Shown here in pieces: positions 35,113 through 43,802 of a stretch of 64,000 bases of DNA (within the stretch, counting starts at the first letter, position 1; each line of letters opens with the position of its first letter). Below the pieces are notes generated by a model, which was not told the DNA's origin, ran no database searches, and was given only the letters and a program-made list of their open reading frames with translations. The stretch is taken from NCBI GenBank assembly GCA_017557425.1, contig JAFYYU010000017.1, forward strand, positions 186,001 through 250,000, written 5' to 3'. The position numbers were made by a program, and so were the translations under genes. This stretch comes from Muribaculaceae bacterium (GTDB lineage: Bacteria; Bacteroidota; Bacteroidia; Bacteroidales; Muribaculaceae).

Positions 35113-36171
35113 ATGAAACAGTTCAGGTCATTTGTCATCAAGGAGAGCCGTCACATCCTGCGCGACAAGCGCACGATGCTGATTCTTTTCGGCATGCCTG
35201 TGATGCTGATGCTCATCTTCGGTTTTGCCATCACCAACGACGTGAAGAATGTGCGCACCGTCGTGGTGACTTCGCAGATGGACCATCAGACCCGGGCTGT
35301 CATCGACCGTCTCGCCGCCTCGGAGTTTTTTACTGTTACCGCCGCCGTGCCTACACCTAAAGATGCAGAACGGCTGGTCCGTAATCAGAAGGCTGATTTG
35401 GCCATCGTCTTCTCGCAGGATTTTGCTTCAAAACACGAGGGCCTTCAGTTCATCATTGACGGTGCCGACCCCAATATGGCTCAGCAATGGACGAACTATG
35501 CCACGGGGGTGATTGCAAACCCGCAAGGCGCTCTGGTGAATACCAAGATGCTTTACAACCCCCGGATGAGTTCGGCCTACAACTTTGTGCCAGCCATCAT
35601 GGGTATGCTGCTGATGCTCATTTGCGCCATGATGACCTCAATATCCATCGTCCGCGAGAAGGAACGGGGCACGATGGAAGTGCTCCTGGTGTCACCCGTC
35701 AAACCATTGATGATTATCATCGCCAAGGTCGTGCCTTATCTGGTGCTTGCCTTCACCATCCTCATCATCATTCTGCTAATGGCTCGCTTTGTGCTTGATG
35801 TGCCCATACAGGGCTCACTGGTGTGGATTTTCGTGGTGAGTATCATCTACATTATGTTGGCCCTCTCGTTGGGACTGCTGATTTCGAACATCGCCACCAG
35901 TCAGTTGATGGCGCTGTTGATCTCGGCGATGGTGCTGCTGATGCCCATCGTGATGCTGAGCGGGATGCTCTTTCCCATCGAGTCGATGCCTGCCCCGCTC
36001 CAGTGGTTGTCTGCCATCGTGCCGCCCCGCTACTATATCGAGGCGATGCGCAAACTGATGATTATGGGCGTGGGCATCAAAGAAGTGGCCCGTGAGGTCA
36101 CTATCCTTAGTGTCATGGCCATCTTCTTGCTGATTGTATCGCTCAAGAAATTCAAAACAAGGTTGGAATGA
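35113..36171 (+). CDS. ABC-2-type permease, first of two
   Basis: The 352-residue protein has one N-terminal membrane helix (GMPVMLMLIFGFAI), a periplasmic domain of about 130 residues, and five helices in the C-terminal half. The ABC-2 coupling motif is REKERGTMEVLLVSPVKP. It is similar in plan to YbhS/YhhJ permeases. It starts 5 bp after the ATPase gene, and its stop overlaps the next permease start (ATGA, 36168-36171). The two permeases presumably form a heterodimer. Confidence 0.92.
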   Translation: MKQFRSFVIKESRHILRDKRTMLILFGMPVMLMLIFGFAITNDVKNVRTVVVTSQMDHQTRAVIDRLAASEFFTVTAAVPTPKDAERLVRNQKADLAIVFSQDFASKHEGLQFIIDGADPNMAQQWTNYATGVIANPQGALVNTKMLYNPRMSSAYNFVPAIMGMLLMLICAMMTSISIVREKERGTMEVLLVSPVKPLMIIIAKVVPYLVLAFTILIIILLMARFVLDVPIQGSLVWIFVVSIIYIMLALSLGLLISNIATSQLMALLISAMVLLMPIVMLSGMLFPIESMPAPLQWLSAIVPPRYYIEAMRKLMIMGVGIKEVAREVTILSVMAIFLLIVSLKKFKTRLE

Positions 36172-37253
36172 TGATTAAGTACCTCATACAAAAGGAGTTC
36201 CTGCAGATTAGGCGCAACGGTTTCCTGCCGCGCCTCATCCTGGTGTTCCCCATTGTCATCATGTGTGTCATGCCGTGGGTGATGAATCAGGAGGTAAAGA
36301 ATGTCCGTGTCGATGTGGTGGATAACGACCATTCAACGCTTTCTGGTCAGCTGGTGCATAGCATCGAAGCCTCAAACTACTTTATCTTTTGCGGCCAAAA
36401 GCCCACCTATCAGGCCGCCCTCAACGATATCGAGACCTCGCGGGCCGACATCGTCCTCGTGATACCGCAAGACTATAGCCGCGGCATGACAAACGGCCGT
36501 CAGCCCCAAGTGCTCATTGCCGCCAATGCGGTCAATGGTACCAAAGGCGCTATTGGCTCCGCCTATCTCCAGCAGATTGTGACCGCTCAAGTGGCTCCGT
36601 CGGCGGCTGCCATCCAGTCCAAGGTGTCCACGTTGGCTCTTTATAACAAGCACCTCGACTACAAGGTCTTTATGATTCCCGCCCTTTTCGCCATCCTGTT
36701 GATGCTGATGACGGGGTTCCTGCCTGCTTTGAACATCGTGGGCGAGAAGGAAAAAGGCACCATCGAACAGATCAACGTCACTCCCGTTTCGAAGTGGGCT
36801 TTCATCCTTGCCAAACTCATCCCTTATTGGCTCATCGCCCTCTTCCTGATTACTGTCTGCCTGGTGCTCTCATGGCTCATCTATGGCATCACCTGTCAAG
36901 GCCCACTAGTGCTGATTTATCTCCTGGCAATGTTGCTGGCGCTGTTCTTCAGCAGCCTGGGACTCATCATCTCCAACTATAGCGACACCATGCAGCAGGC
37001 CATTTTTGTGATGTGGTTCTTCGTCGTGTGTATGCTCCTTCTCAGTGGCCTGTTCACTCCCACACGCTCGATGCCCCGGCTCGCCTATCTCACCACCTAT
37101 GTCAACCCCATGCACTACTTTATCGATGCCATCCGCACCGTCTTCGTCCGTGGCGGTGGTTTCTCAAGCATCGCCCATCAGGTATTCGCTCTGCTCGGCA
37201 TATCGTCGCTGATGGCTCTCTGGGCTATCCAGAGCTACAAAAAGAACCATTAA
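36168..37253 (+). CDS. ABC-2-type permease, second of two
   Basis: The 361-residue protein has the same topology as its neighbour, with the coupling motif GEKEKGTIEQINVTPVSKW and a C-terminal membrane domain (GLIISNYSDTMQQAIFVMWFF). Its start overlaps the previous gene by 4 bp. It ends 6 bp before the stop codon of the convergent AraC gene, leaving almost no room for a terminator between them. The exported substrate of this cassette is unknown; related systems export drugs or lipids. Confidence 0.92.
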   Translation: MMIKYLIQKEFLQIRRNGFLPRLILVFPIVIMCVMPWVMNQEVKNVRVDVVDNDHSTLSGQLVHSIEASNYFIFCGQKPTYQAALNDIETSRADIVLVIPQDYSRGMTNGRQPQVLIAANAVNGTKGAIGSAYLQQIVTAQVAPSAAAIQSKVSTLALYNKHLDYKVFMIPALFAILLMLMTGFLPALNIVGEKEKGTIEQINVTPVSKWAFILAKLIPYWLIALFLITVCLVLSWLIYGITCQGPLVLIYLLAMLLALFFSSLGLIISNYSDTMQQAIFVMWFFVVCMLLLSGLFTPTRSMPRLAYLTTYVNPMHYFIDAIRTVFVRGGGFSSIAHQVFALLGISSLMALWAIQSYKKNH

Positions 37254-37259
37254 ACCGCC

Positions 37260-38090
37260 TTACTTCAGGCGCTTGCGGTATTTGCTGGGCGAACAACCGA
37301 AGACGCGCTTGATGTAGCGGCTGAGGTAAGAGGGCGACGAGAAGTTGAGTTCGTGGGCGATCTCAACCAGGGGTTTTGAGCGGTCGTTCAACTGACGGGC
37401 CAACTCTTGTGAGAAGTGGTATTCAATCCAATAGGATGCGTTATGGCCGCTGACGGCAACGCAGGCTTCGCTCAGGTATTTGGGCGTGATAAAGAGCCGC
37501 GAGGCATAGTATTCAACACTTCGTTCCTTCTTATATAAGCCCTCCTGCAGCAATGTCACAAACCGCTGGAGGATGCGTGATGCTTGGCTGACGCCCTCGA
37601 TGTTCTGATGGGTCATACGGGCATGGATATCGTAGAAGTCCAGAATCATCGTCTCTACCGCACGACGCATCACATCGGCAAAGAAGTTATGGTAGGGCTG
37701 TTCCAGACGGCGACGGATTTCCTCGAAGTTCAACAGGCAGCGCTCAAGGTCGGCCTGCTGCATCGACATCACTGGGTTCTGTGTGGTGGAGAGCGCTCCA
37801 ATCACGTTGTAACTGCTCTGCGGCGTGTTGGCATTAAGAAACCGCCACGAGATGAGCAATGCCTTAATGCGGAAATCCTCGGAGCAGTGAACATGGGTAA
37901 TCGGCTTGCCCGATGACTTGATGATGGCATCGCCGCCGATGACATTAAATAAGGTGTCGCCAACGGCAAACCGTGCCGCCCCGCTCAGGCACAGGATGTG
38001 CAGGCAGTAGTCGGCATACTCAGCACGGCAACATTCGTTGAAGTCGTTGGTGAAAACGAAGTCGTTTTGGTTTATCTCCTGCTTTTGCAT
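37260..38090 (-). CDS. AraC-family transcriptional regulator
   Basis: The start at 38090 (MQKQEIN) is chosen over 38159 because upstream residues would extend through the divergent promoter region. The protein of about 276 residues has an N-terminal sensing domain with a cupin-like core (ARFAVGDTLFNVIGGDAIIKSSG). The C-terminal AraC domain ends PLVEIAHELNFSSPSYLSRYIKRVFGCSPSKYRKRL. It is convergent with the export cassette and divergent from the flavodoxin gene at 38228, so it could control either. The Cys pair near residue 20 (NECCRAEYADYC) might allow redox sensing (speculative). Confidence 0.88.
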   Translation of the reverse strand: MQKQEINQNDFVFTNDFNECCRAEYADYCLHILCLSGAARFAVGDTLFNVIGGDAIIKSSGKPITHVHCSEDFRIKALLISWRFLNANTPQSSYNVIGALSTTQNPVMSMQQADLERCLLNFEEIRRRLEQPYHNFFADVMRRAVETMILDFYDIHARMTHQNIEGVSQASRILQRFVTLLQEGLYKKERSVEYYASRLFITPKYLSEACVAVSGHNASYWIEYHFSQELARQLNDRSKPLVEIAHELNFSSPSYLSRYIKRVFGCSPSKYRKRLK

Positions 38091-38190
38091 GGCGCGAAGA
38101 TAACACGATTTCTGGTAGTTTTCAAGCAAAAACCGAAAAAAGTGAAAGTTTTGCCACAAATTAGGTTGTATTCATTACTAAATTTCGCCA

Positions 38191-38198
38191 TAATTTTG
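38191..38198 (+). promoter_or_regulatory. -7 box of the flavodoxin-reductase operon
   Basis: TAATTTTG matches TAnnTTTG exactly, 29 bp before the flavodoxin ATG. TTG at 38166-38168 lies 22 bp upstream as a possible -33 element. It lies in the 137-bp gap between divergent AraC and flavodoxin starts. Confidence 0.5.
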
Positions 38199-38227
38199 CA
38201 CTGTCAAACTGATTAAGCGCAAGAAAC

Positions 38228-38833
38228 ATGAATATCAAATCAATCATCATCGCCCTATCTGCCTTGCTGACAGCAACAGGCTGCAACGGGCAGAACAAAC
38301 AGGAAGTTGAACAATCAAACAGTGAAAATATGAGTAAAACAATCGTCATTTTCTTTTCCCACGCCGGTGACAACTACGCCGTGGGCAATATCGAAGTGGG
38401 CAACACTAAAATCGTGGCTGACTACATCAGCGAAATCACGGGTGCCGACCAATTTGAAATCGTCACCCACAAGTATGACGGCATGGCCTACAATCCGCTC
38501 ATCAAGCTGGCACAGGAGGAAGCCAATAACGGCGAGCTGCCGCCATACGAGGGCGAGGCTCCCGACCTGTCTCAGTATGACACCGTCTTCATCGGCGGCC
38601 CTGTGTGGTGGGGCACCTATCCGCAGGTGATGTTCACGCTGTTCCGTGACATCGACCTTGACGGCAAGACGGTCATCCCCTTTACTACCCATGAGGGCAG
38701 CGGGCTGGCCAACTGCGTGAGCGACGTGAGGGCCGCCTTCCCCGGCGCTACCGTCAAGGGTCAGTTCTCAATCTATGGCCACGAGGTGCGCAGCGGCAGG
38801 GCTAAAGTGGAAAAATGGCTGAAAGGGCTTTAG
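38228..38833 (+). CDS. Envelope flavodoxin (lipoprotein)
   Basis: The 201-residue protein begins with a lipoprotein signal (LLTATGCNG), a polar linker and a flavodoxin-like domain from about residue 37: IVIFFSHAGDNYAVG as the FMN phosphate loop, then IGGPVWWGTYPQVMFTL and FTTHEGSGLANC. Most flavodoxins are cytoplasmic, so the lipobox implies a membrane-tethered periplasmic form. Start of a small operon with an aldo/keto reductase 34 bp downstream and a ferredoxin. Probably an electron carrier or quinone/aldehyde reductase partner (inference). Confidence 0.88.
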   Translation: MNIKSIIIALSALLTATGCNGQNKQEVEQSNSENMSKTIVIFFSHAGDNYAVGNIEVGNTKIVADYISEITGADQFEIVTHKYDGMAYNPLIKLAQEEANNGELPPYEGEAPDLSQYDTVFIGGPVWWGTYPQVMFTLFRDIDLDGKTVIPFTTHEGSGLANCVSDVRAAFPGATVKGQFSIYGHEVRSGRAKVEKWLKGL

Positions 38834-38867
38834 GCTTTAGGTTTAGTTACTTTTCAACTAAAAGACA

Positions 38868-39713
38868 ATGAAAGAAGTAATTTTGAACAATGGAGTGCGT
38901 ATGCCGATTATCGGCTACGGAGTGTTTCAGGTGTCGCCTGATGAGTGTGAACGTTGCGTCAGTGACGCGTTGAGCGTGGGCTACAGGCTGATTGATACCG
39001 CTCAGGCCTATGCCAACGAGGAAGGCGTGGGCAATGCCATCCGCAAGAGCGGCATTCCGCGCGAGGACATTTTCCTGGTGACAAAGGTGTGGATCAGCAA
39101 TGCCGGCGAAGAGAAGGCTGCCAAATCGATTGACGAGAGCCTGCGAAAGCTTCAGACCGACTACATCGACCTGCTGCTCATCCATCAGGCCTACGGTGAC
39201 GTGTTTGGAACATGGCGGGCCATGGAGAAGGCCTACCGTGACGGCAAGGTGCGCGCCATCGGCGTGTCAAATTTCCAGGAAGCGCGCTACTTCGACTTCC
39301 ACCATTATGTTGACGTGAAGCCCATGGTGAACCAGTTGCAGTGCAACGCCTTAATTCAGCAGCGCGGCATCGAGCCCCTGCTGGCCGAGACGGGCTGTAA
39401 CATGATGGCATGGGGACCGCTGGGCGGACAAGGCGTGGACGGCATCATCAAGAGCGAACTGTTGGCCAGCATCGGCGCCAAATACGGCAAGACGGCCTCG
39501 CAGGTGGCCCTGCGTTGGTTAACACAGCGTGGAATCATTGCCATCCCCAAGAGCACCCACAAGGATCGCATGGCGCAGAACCTCGACATCCTTGACTTCC
39601 ATCTCACTGACGATGACATGGCGCAGATTGCCACGATGAACCAGCACGACGCAGGCACCGTGAACTTCAGCGACATGAATTTCGTGAAATACCTGATTGA
39701 GACTTACGGATAA
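38868..39713 (+). CDS. Aldo/keto reductase
   Basis: The 281-residue cytoplasmic enzyme has a complete AKR signature: GVRMPIIGYGVFQ, the catalytic Asp/Tyr in LIDTAQAYANE, Lys in LVTKVW, His in LLIHQ, RAIGVSNF, and the NADPH-binding IPKSTHKDRMAQN. It resembles 2,5-diketo-gluconate-reductase-type enzymes of the AKR5 group. It uses NADPH to reduce aldehydes or ketones. The ferredoxin gene starts 4 bp after its stop. Confidence 0.94.
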   Translation: MKEVILNNGVRMPIIGYGVFQVSPDECERCVSDALSVGYRLIDTAQAYANEEGVGNAIRKSGIPREDIFLVTKVWISNAGEEKAAKSIDESLRKLQTDYIDLLLIHQAYGDVFGTWRAMEKAYRDGKVRAIGVSNFQEARYFDFHHYVDVKPMVNQLQCNALIQQRGIEPLLAETGCNMMAWGPLGGQGVDGIIKSELLASIGAKYGKTASQVALRWLTQRGIIAIPKSTHKDRMAQNLDILDFHLTDDDMAQIATMNQHDAGTVNFSDMNFVKYLIETYG

Positions 39714-39717
39714 GCGC

Positions 39718-39936
39718 ATGAAGAGAAGAGATACAAAAAAGACAGCCCACATACAGCTTGACCCGCATCGATGCCAGGCTTGCTGGAAGTGTGTGAACGC
39801 TTGCCCGAAGCAAGTCCTCGGGAAAGTGGTTTTTCCGTTCCACAAACACGCCAAAGTCGTCAACCCCGACGAGTGCATCGGTTGTAAGAAGTGTGTCAAG
39901 ACCTGCCCACATGGGGCAATCGAGGCGCTTGAATAA
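39718..39936 (+). CDS. Small 2[4Fe-4S] ferredoxin
   Basis: The ATG at 39718 lies 4 bp after the reductase stop; an in-frame TTG at 39697 would overlap it and is less likely. The 72-residue protein has two full cluster motifs, CQACWKCVNACPK and CIGCKKCVKTCPH, plus a basic N-terminus (MKRRDTKK). It carries electrons at low potential, here probably for the neighbouring reductases. The 135-bp gap to the next gene has a near-consensus -7 box (TTATTTTG, about 40036-40043). Confidence 0.88.
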   Translation: MKRRDTKKTAHIQLDPHRCQACWKCVNACPKQVLGKVVFPFHKHAKVVNPDECIGCKKCVKTCPHGAIEALE

Positions 39937-40071
39937 CGATTTCTTCTCGATAAGAAAACATAGTTCTCGGAACAATTCCGCGATAATGGTTAGTCTTCCC
40001 GTAATCCATTTAAGCCAAGTGTCAGATAATCATCGTTATTTTGCAACGTGAAATTTTAAATGATTACAACG

Positions 40072-41223
40072 ATGAAACATCTAATGAAATTGTTTTTAGC
40101 AACACTATTCGTTGCTTGCAGCCTGTTGCCCGGCGTGGCGCATGCTGAATCGATCATGGGCAAGACGCTGATTGTGTATTACAGCTTTACGGGAAACTGC
40201 GAAGCCATCGTGAACACTTTGGCAGAACAGATTACTGCAGACCAGTTAGAAATTGAGCCAGCCGAGAAGGGACTTGACTATGCAGCCAACAACTATGCTA
40301 TAGGAAGTGCGTTGATCGCGGCCATTCGCCAGAACCCCAACGACGCCAGCAGCTATCCAGCCATTGACCCGGTGGAGACCAGTCTGGAGAGTTACCAGAA
40401 CATCATCATCGTGACCCCGCTCTGGTGGAGCAATATGGCGGCAATCATGCAGTCTTACCTGTTCCAATACGACAGTCAGATGGCGGGCAAGACGGTAGGC
40501 CTTATCGTGTCGAGTTACAGCAGCGGCATCAGCAGCGTAGTGGCCGATGCCCAGCGCCTGCTGCCAGGTGTAACATGGGCCGGTGATGCGCTGTGGATTA
40601 ACCACAGCAACCACCCGAATCGCAGCACGTTGATAGCGAACTGGCTACCGACGCAGAATTTTCAGGTATCAAGTGATATGACTCAGAAACTTTATATTAC
40701 TATCGACGAAGTGACCAAGAGTGCAACACTTGTCAGCAACTCATCGACCGTGGCACTGGTTGCCCAGTTACAGCAGGGCGACATCACTTACCAAGCCCAC
40801 GACTACGGCAACTTTGAGAAAGTGGGTCCATTGGGTTACACATTCCCGCAGAACAACGAGCAAATCACCACTGAGCCTGGCGACTTGATTCTCTATCAGG
40901 GCAACAATTTGTGCATCTACTATGACACCAATTCGTGGGACTTCACTCGCATCGGCAAAATCGACAATGCTTCTCAGGAAGAAATCAAGAGCTTTGTCCA
41001 TGCCGGCGGTGGCGATGTGACCGTGAGGTTGTCGCTGACAGAAGGTTCGCTTGCTGGCGACGTGAATGGTGACGGCGCGGTAAACATCTCGGATGTGACT
41101 ACAATCATTGATATGATTCTCAAGAGTGCAAACGGGTATGACCGTGCAGCCGACGTGAATGGTGACGGCTCGGTGAACATCGCTGATGTGTCGGCACTCA
41201 TTGATATTATACTAAAAAAGTAA
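40072..41223 (+). CDS. Secreted flavodoxin - cyclophilin-like - dockerin fusion
   Basis: The start at 40072 (MKHLMKLF) gives a good signal peptide ending at GVAHAES; an ATG lies 12 bp upstream. Domains in order: flavodoxin-like (about 30-200; LIVYYSFTGNCEAIV, VTPLWWSNMAAIMQSYL, VSSYSSGISS), a cyclophilin-like beta-barrel (about 210-315; QGDITYQAHDYGNFEKVG, TTEPGDLILYQGNNLCIYYD), and two dockerin-like repeats at the C-terminus (DVNGDGAVNISD, DVNGDGSVNIAD). Flavodoxin-cyclophilin-like pairs are common in gut Bacteroidetes and Firmicutes. Adding a dockerin to a secreted redox protein is unusual, and no cohesin gene is present in the window. First gene of a seven-gene operon. Confidence 0.85.
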   Translation: MKHLMKLFLATLFVACSLLPGVAHAESIMGKTLIVYYSFTGNCEAIVNTLAEQITADQLEIEPAEKGLDYAANNYAIGSALIAAIRQNPNDASSYPAIDPVETSLESYQNIIIVTPLWWSNMAAIMQSYLFQYDSQMAGKTVGLIVSSYSSGISSVVADAQRLLPGVTWAGDALWINHSNHPNRSTLIANWLPTQNFQVSSDMTQKLYITIDEVTKSATLVSNSSTVALVAQLQQGDITYQAHDYGNFEKVGPLGYTFPQNNEQITTEPGDLILYQGNNLCIYYDTNSWDFTRIGKIDNASQEEIKSFVHAGGGDVTVRLSLTEGSLAGDVNGDGAVNISDVTTIIDMILKSANGYDRAADVNGDGSVNIADVSALIDIILKK

Positions 41224-41227
41224 GAAT

Positions 41228-41764
41228 ATGAAACGGGTAATAGTTATTTCGACGAGTCTTCGTCACGGTTCAAACAGCGACCAGCTCGCTGACAAGTTTG
41301 TGGAAGGTGCCCTGAGTGCCGGAAACGATGTGGAAAAAATCTCGCTCACGGGCAAGGACATCCAGTTCTGCAAGGGCTGTCTTGCCTGCCAGAAGCTGGG
41401 CCGTTGCGTTATCAACGACGATGTGAACGACATCATGGCCAAGGTGCTGGAGGCCGACGTCGTGGCATGGGCAACGCCTATCTATTATTACGAGATGAGC
41501 GGACAGATGAAGACGCTCATCGACCGCATGAACGCGATGTATCCGTTGGATTATAAATTCCGTGACGTGTATTTGCTCACCACTGCTGCCGAGGACGAGG
41601 AATTCGTACCGAAGCGCGCTGAGGCAGGCCTTGAGGGATGGATTGAATGCTACCCCAAGAGCCGCTTGGCCGGAACGCTCTTTTGCGGCGGTGTGAATAA
41701 TCCCAACGAAATTGAGGGCAACAACAAGTTACAGGATGCCTTTGAAATGGGCAAAAATGTTTAA
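41228..41764 (+). CDS. NAD(P)H-dependent FMN reductase (iron-sulfur-flavoprotein type fold)
   Basis: The 178-residue flavodoxin-fold protein starts KRVIVISTSLRHGSNSDQLAD, the FMN phosphate loop. It carries FCKGCLACQKLGRCVINDD around residues 46-64, the Cys-rich insertion of the iron-sulfur flavoprotein family, and WATPIYYYEMSGQMKTLIDRM. Only three cysteines fall in the compact part, so cluster binding is uncertain. It starts 4 bp after the dockerin gene and 3 bp before the hydrolase gene. Likely reduces quinones or other electrophiles with NAD(P)H. Confidence 0.9.
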   Translation: MKRVIVISTSLRHGSNSDQLADKFVEGALSAGNDVEKISLTGKDIQFCKGCLACQKLGRCVINDDVNDIMAKVLEADVVAWATPIYYYEMSGQMKTLIDRMNAMYPLDYKFRDVYLLTTAAEDEEFVPKRAEAGLEGWIECYPKSRLAGTLFCGGVNNPNEIEGNNKLQDAFEMGKNV

Positions 41765-41767
41765 ACG

Positions 41768-42880
41768 ATGAAAAAGATAATAATCATTGCAGCACTCGTC
41801 AGCTGTTTGTTGGCGGCCTGCACAAAAACTGACGATAAAGACATGAATCTGGAATTGACACAGGAGTGGGACAAGGTGTTCCCGCTGAGTGAGAAAGTGA
41901 ACCACCGTAAGGTGACGTTTGAAACCCAATACGGTTTGACGCTTGCCGCCGACCTCTATGAGCCTAAGGAGGCAGAAGGCAAGTTGCCCGCTATCGCTGT
42001 GAGCGGTCCCTTCGGTGCATCCAAGGAACAGTCGAGCGGACTCTATGCCATGCGGATGGCTGAGCGCGGTTTTGTGACGCTGGCTTTTGACCCGTCATAC
42101 ACCGGCGAGAGTAGCGGTGAGCCCCGGCGTACGGCCTCACCCGATATCAACACCGAGGACTTCATGGCTGCCGTCGATTTCCTGTCGAGCCTTGAGAATG
42201 TGGATGCCGACAAAATCGGTATCATTGGCATCTGCGGCTGGGGCGGTATCGCCCTGAACGCCGCGGCTGCCGACCCGCGCATCAAGGCGACGGTGGCCAG
42301 CACGATGTATGACATGACCCGCGTGAGCGGCAACGGCTACTATGACAGCGAGGACAAGGAGGAGTCGCGCCACGCTGCCCGTGAGGCAGTCGCCGAGCAG
42401 CGACTCGCTGACCCCAAGGTGATGGCTGGTGGCGTTGTTGACCCGCTGCCCGACGATGCGCCCCAGTTTGTCAAGGATTACCACGACTATTACAAGACTC
42501 CGCGTGGCTATCATGCCCGCAGCGGCAACAGCAACGACGGCTGGCGCATGACCGGCACCCAGGCCTATGCCAACGCCCGCTTCCTCTACTACATCAACGA
42601 GATCCGCTCGGCAGTGATGGTGATGCATGGCGAGAAAGCCCATTCACGCTACTTCGGCGAGGCGGCCTATAAGTATATGGTGGAAGGCAAGGCCGAGGGC
42701 TACAACTTCATCGGCAAGCCCAACCCCGTGCCCGGGAACAAGCAGTTGCTCATCATCCCCGGAGCCTCTCACTGCGACCTCTATGACGGCGGCTATACCG
42801 AACTCGTCGGCAAAGGCGAGCCCAAGAACCTCATCCCCTGGGATAAGCTAGAGACCTTCTTCAAAACCAACTTCAAGTAA
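41768..42880 (+). CDS. Alpha/beta hydrolase lipoprotein with cysteine at the nucleophile elbow
   Basis: The 370-residue protein has a lipobox (LLAACTK) and an alpha/beta hydrolase fold. The strand-order signatures are PAIAVSGPFGASKEQSSGLYA and GFVTLAFDPSYTGESSG. The nucleophile elbow is GICGWGG, with Cys where most esterases have Ser. A late His lies in PGASHCDLYDGG. Cys nucleophiles are known in dienelactone-hydrolase relatives. It sits between the FMN reductase (3 bp) and an AraC gene (2 bp). Substrate unknown. Confidence 0.85.
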   Translation: MKKIIIIAALVSCLLAACTKTDDKDMNLELTQEWDKVFPLSEKVNHRKVTFETQYGLTLAADLYEPKEAEGKLPAIAVSGPFGASKEQSSGLYAMRMAERGFVTLAFDPSYTGESSGEPRRTASPDINTEDFMAAVDFLSSLENVDADKIGIIGICGWGGIALNAAAADPRIKATVASTMYDMTRVSGNGYYDSEDKEESRHAAREAVAEQRLADPKVMAGGVVDPLPDDAPQFVKDYHDYYKTPRGYHARSGNSNDGWRMTGTQAYANARFLYYINEIRSAVMVMHGEKAHSRYFGEAAYKYMVEGKAEGYNFIGKPNPVPGNKQLLIIPGASHCDLYDGGYTELVGKGEPKNLIPWDKLETFFKTNFK

Positions 42881-42882
42881 AA

Positions 42883-43785
42883 ATGGCTGAGAGCAAAATC
42901 ATCCAAGTTGATTCAGTCGACACCTACAACAAAATGTACGGCTGGGAGACCCTGCATCCGCTGGTGACCATCGTGAACCACACCGAGGAACCGTCAGCGG
43001 ACATGAACCACACGCGACTGAACTACGGCCTGTATGCACTGTTTCTGAAACAGGGCAATGGCTGCAGCATCCGTTACGGGCGTGAGAAGTACGACTATCA
43101 GGAGGGGACCGTCGTGTGCTTCAAGCCTGGGCAGGTTGTTGAGGTTGAGTGGGACGAGAACCTTCCCATGCCACCCTCACGAGGGTTGCTGTTCCATCCC
43201 GACCTGATTTACGGCACGACGCTGGGCAAGCGCATCCACGACTACACGTTCTTTGACTACGACCAGCGTGAAGCCCTGCATTTGTCCGATAGGGAACAAC
43301 GCATCATCAGCGACTTGCTCGATAGCATCCAGGAGGAGTTGGAGCATCCCGTAGATAAGCACTCGCAGACGCTTATCACCGATGCAATCGGCCTGATGCT
43401 CGATTACTGTATGCGGTTCTATGACCGCCAGTTCATCACACGCAAGAAGGTGAACAGCGACATCATGAGCGACTTCGAGCGCAACTTGGCGGAGTATTTC
43501 AAGAGCGGTGAGGCTGAGCGCAAGGGTTTGCCCTCTGTCGCTTATTTCGCCGACAAGGCCCATCTGTCGGCAGGCTACTTCGGCGACCTCATCAAAAAGG
43601 AGACGGGGCTGACCGCCCAACGGTATATCCAGAACAAGGTCATTGACCTGTCCAAGCAGTACGTCATGGATCCCAGGTTGAGCATCAATCAGGTGGCTTA
43701 TAAACTGGGATTCCAGTACCCGCAGCATTTCACCCGCCTGTTCAAGCAGCAGGTGGGAATGACACCGAGTGAATACAGACAATAA
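42883..43785 (+). CDS. AraC-family regulator inside the redox operon
   Basis: The 300-residue protein has an N-terminal cupin-like domain (GNGCSIRYGREKYDYQEGTVVCFKPGQVVEV). The C-terminal AraC domain (about 195-300) includes FADKAHLSAGYFGDLIKKETGLTAQRYIQ and INQVAYKLGFQYPQHFTRLFKQQVGMTPSEYRQ. It starts 2 bp after the hydrolase stop and is 17 bp before the DUF362 gene, so it is probably cotranscribed and may autoregulate this operon. Confidence 0.92.
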   Translation: MAESKIIQVDSVDTYNKMYGWETLHPLVTIVNHTEEPSADMNHTRLNYGLYALFLKQGNGCSIRYGREKYDYQEGTVVCFKPGQVVEVEWDENLPMPPSRGLLFHPDLIYGTTLGKRIHDYTFFDYDQREALHLSDREQRIISDLLDSIQEELEHPVDKHSQTLITDAIGLMLDYCMRFYDRQFITRKKVNSDIMSDFERNLAEYFKSGEAERKGLPSVAYFADKAHLSAGYFGDLIKKETGLTAQRYIQNKVIDLSKQYVMDPRLSINQVAYKLGFQYPQHFTRLFKQQVGMTPSEYRQ

Positions 43786-43802
43786 AACTAACAAAGCGAA
43801 AG

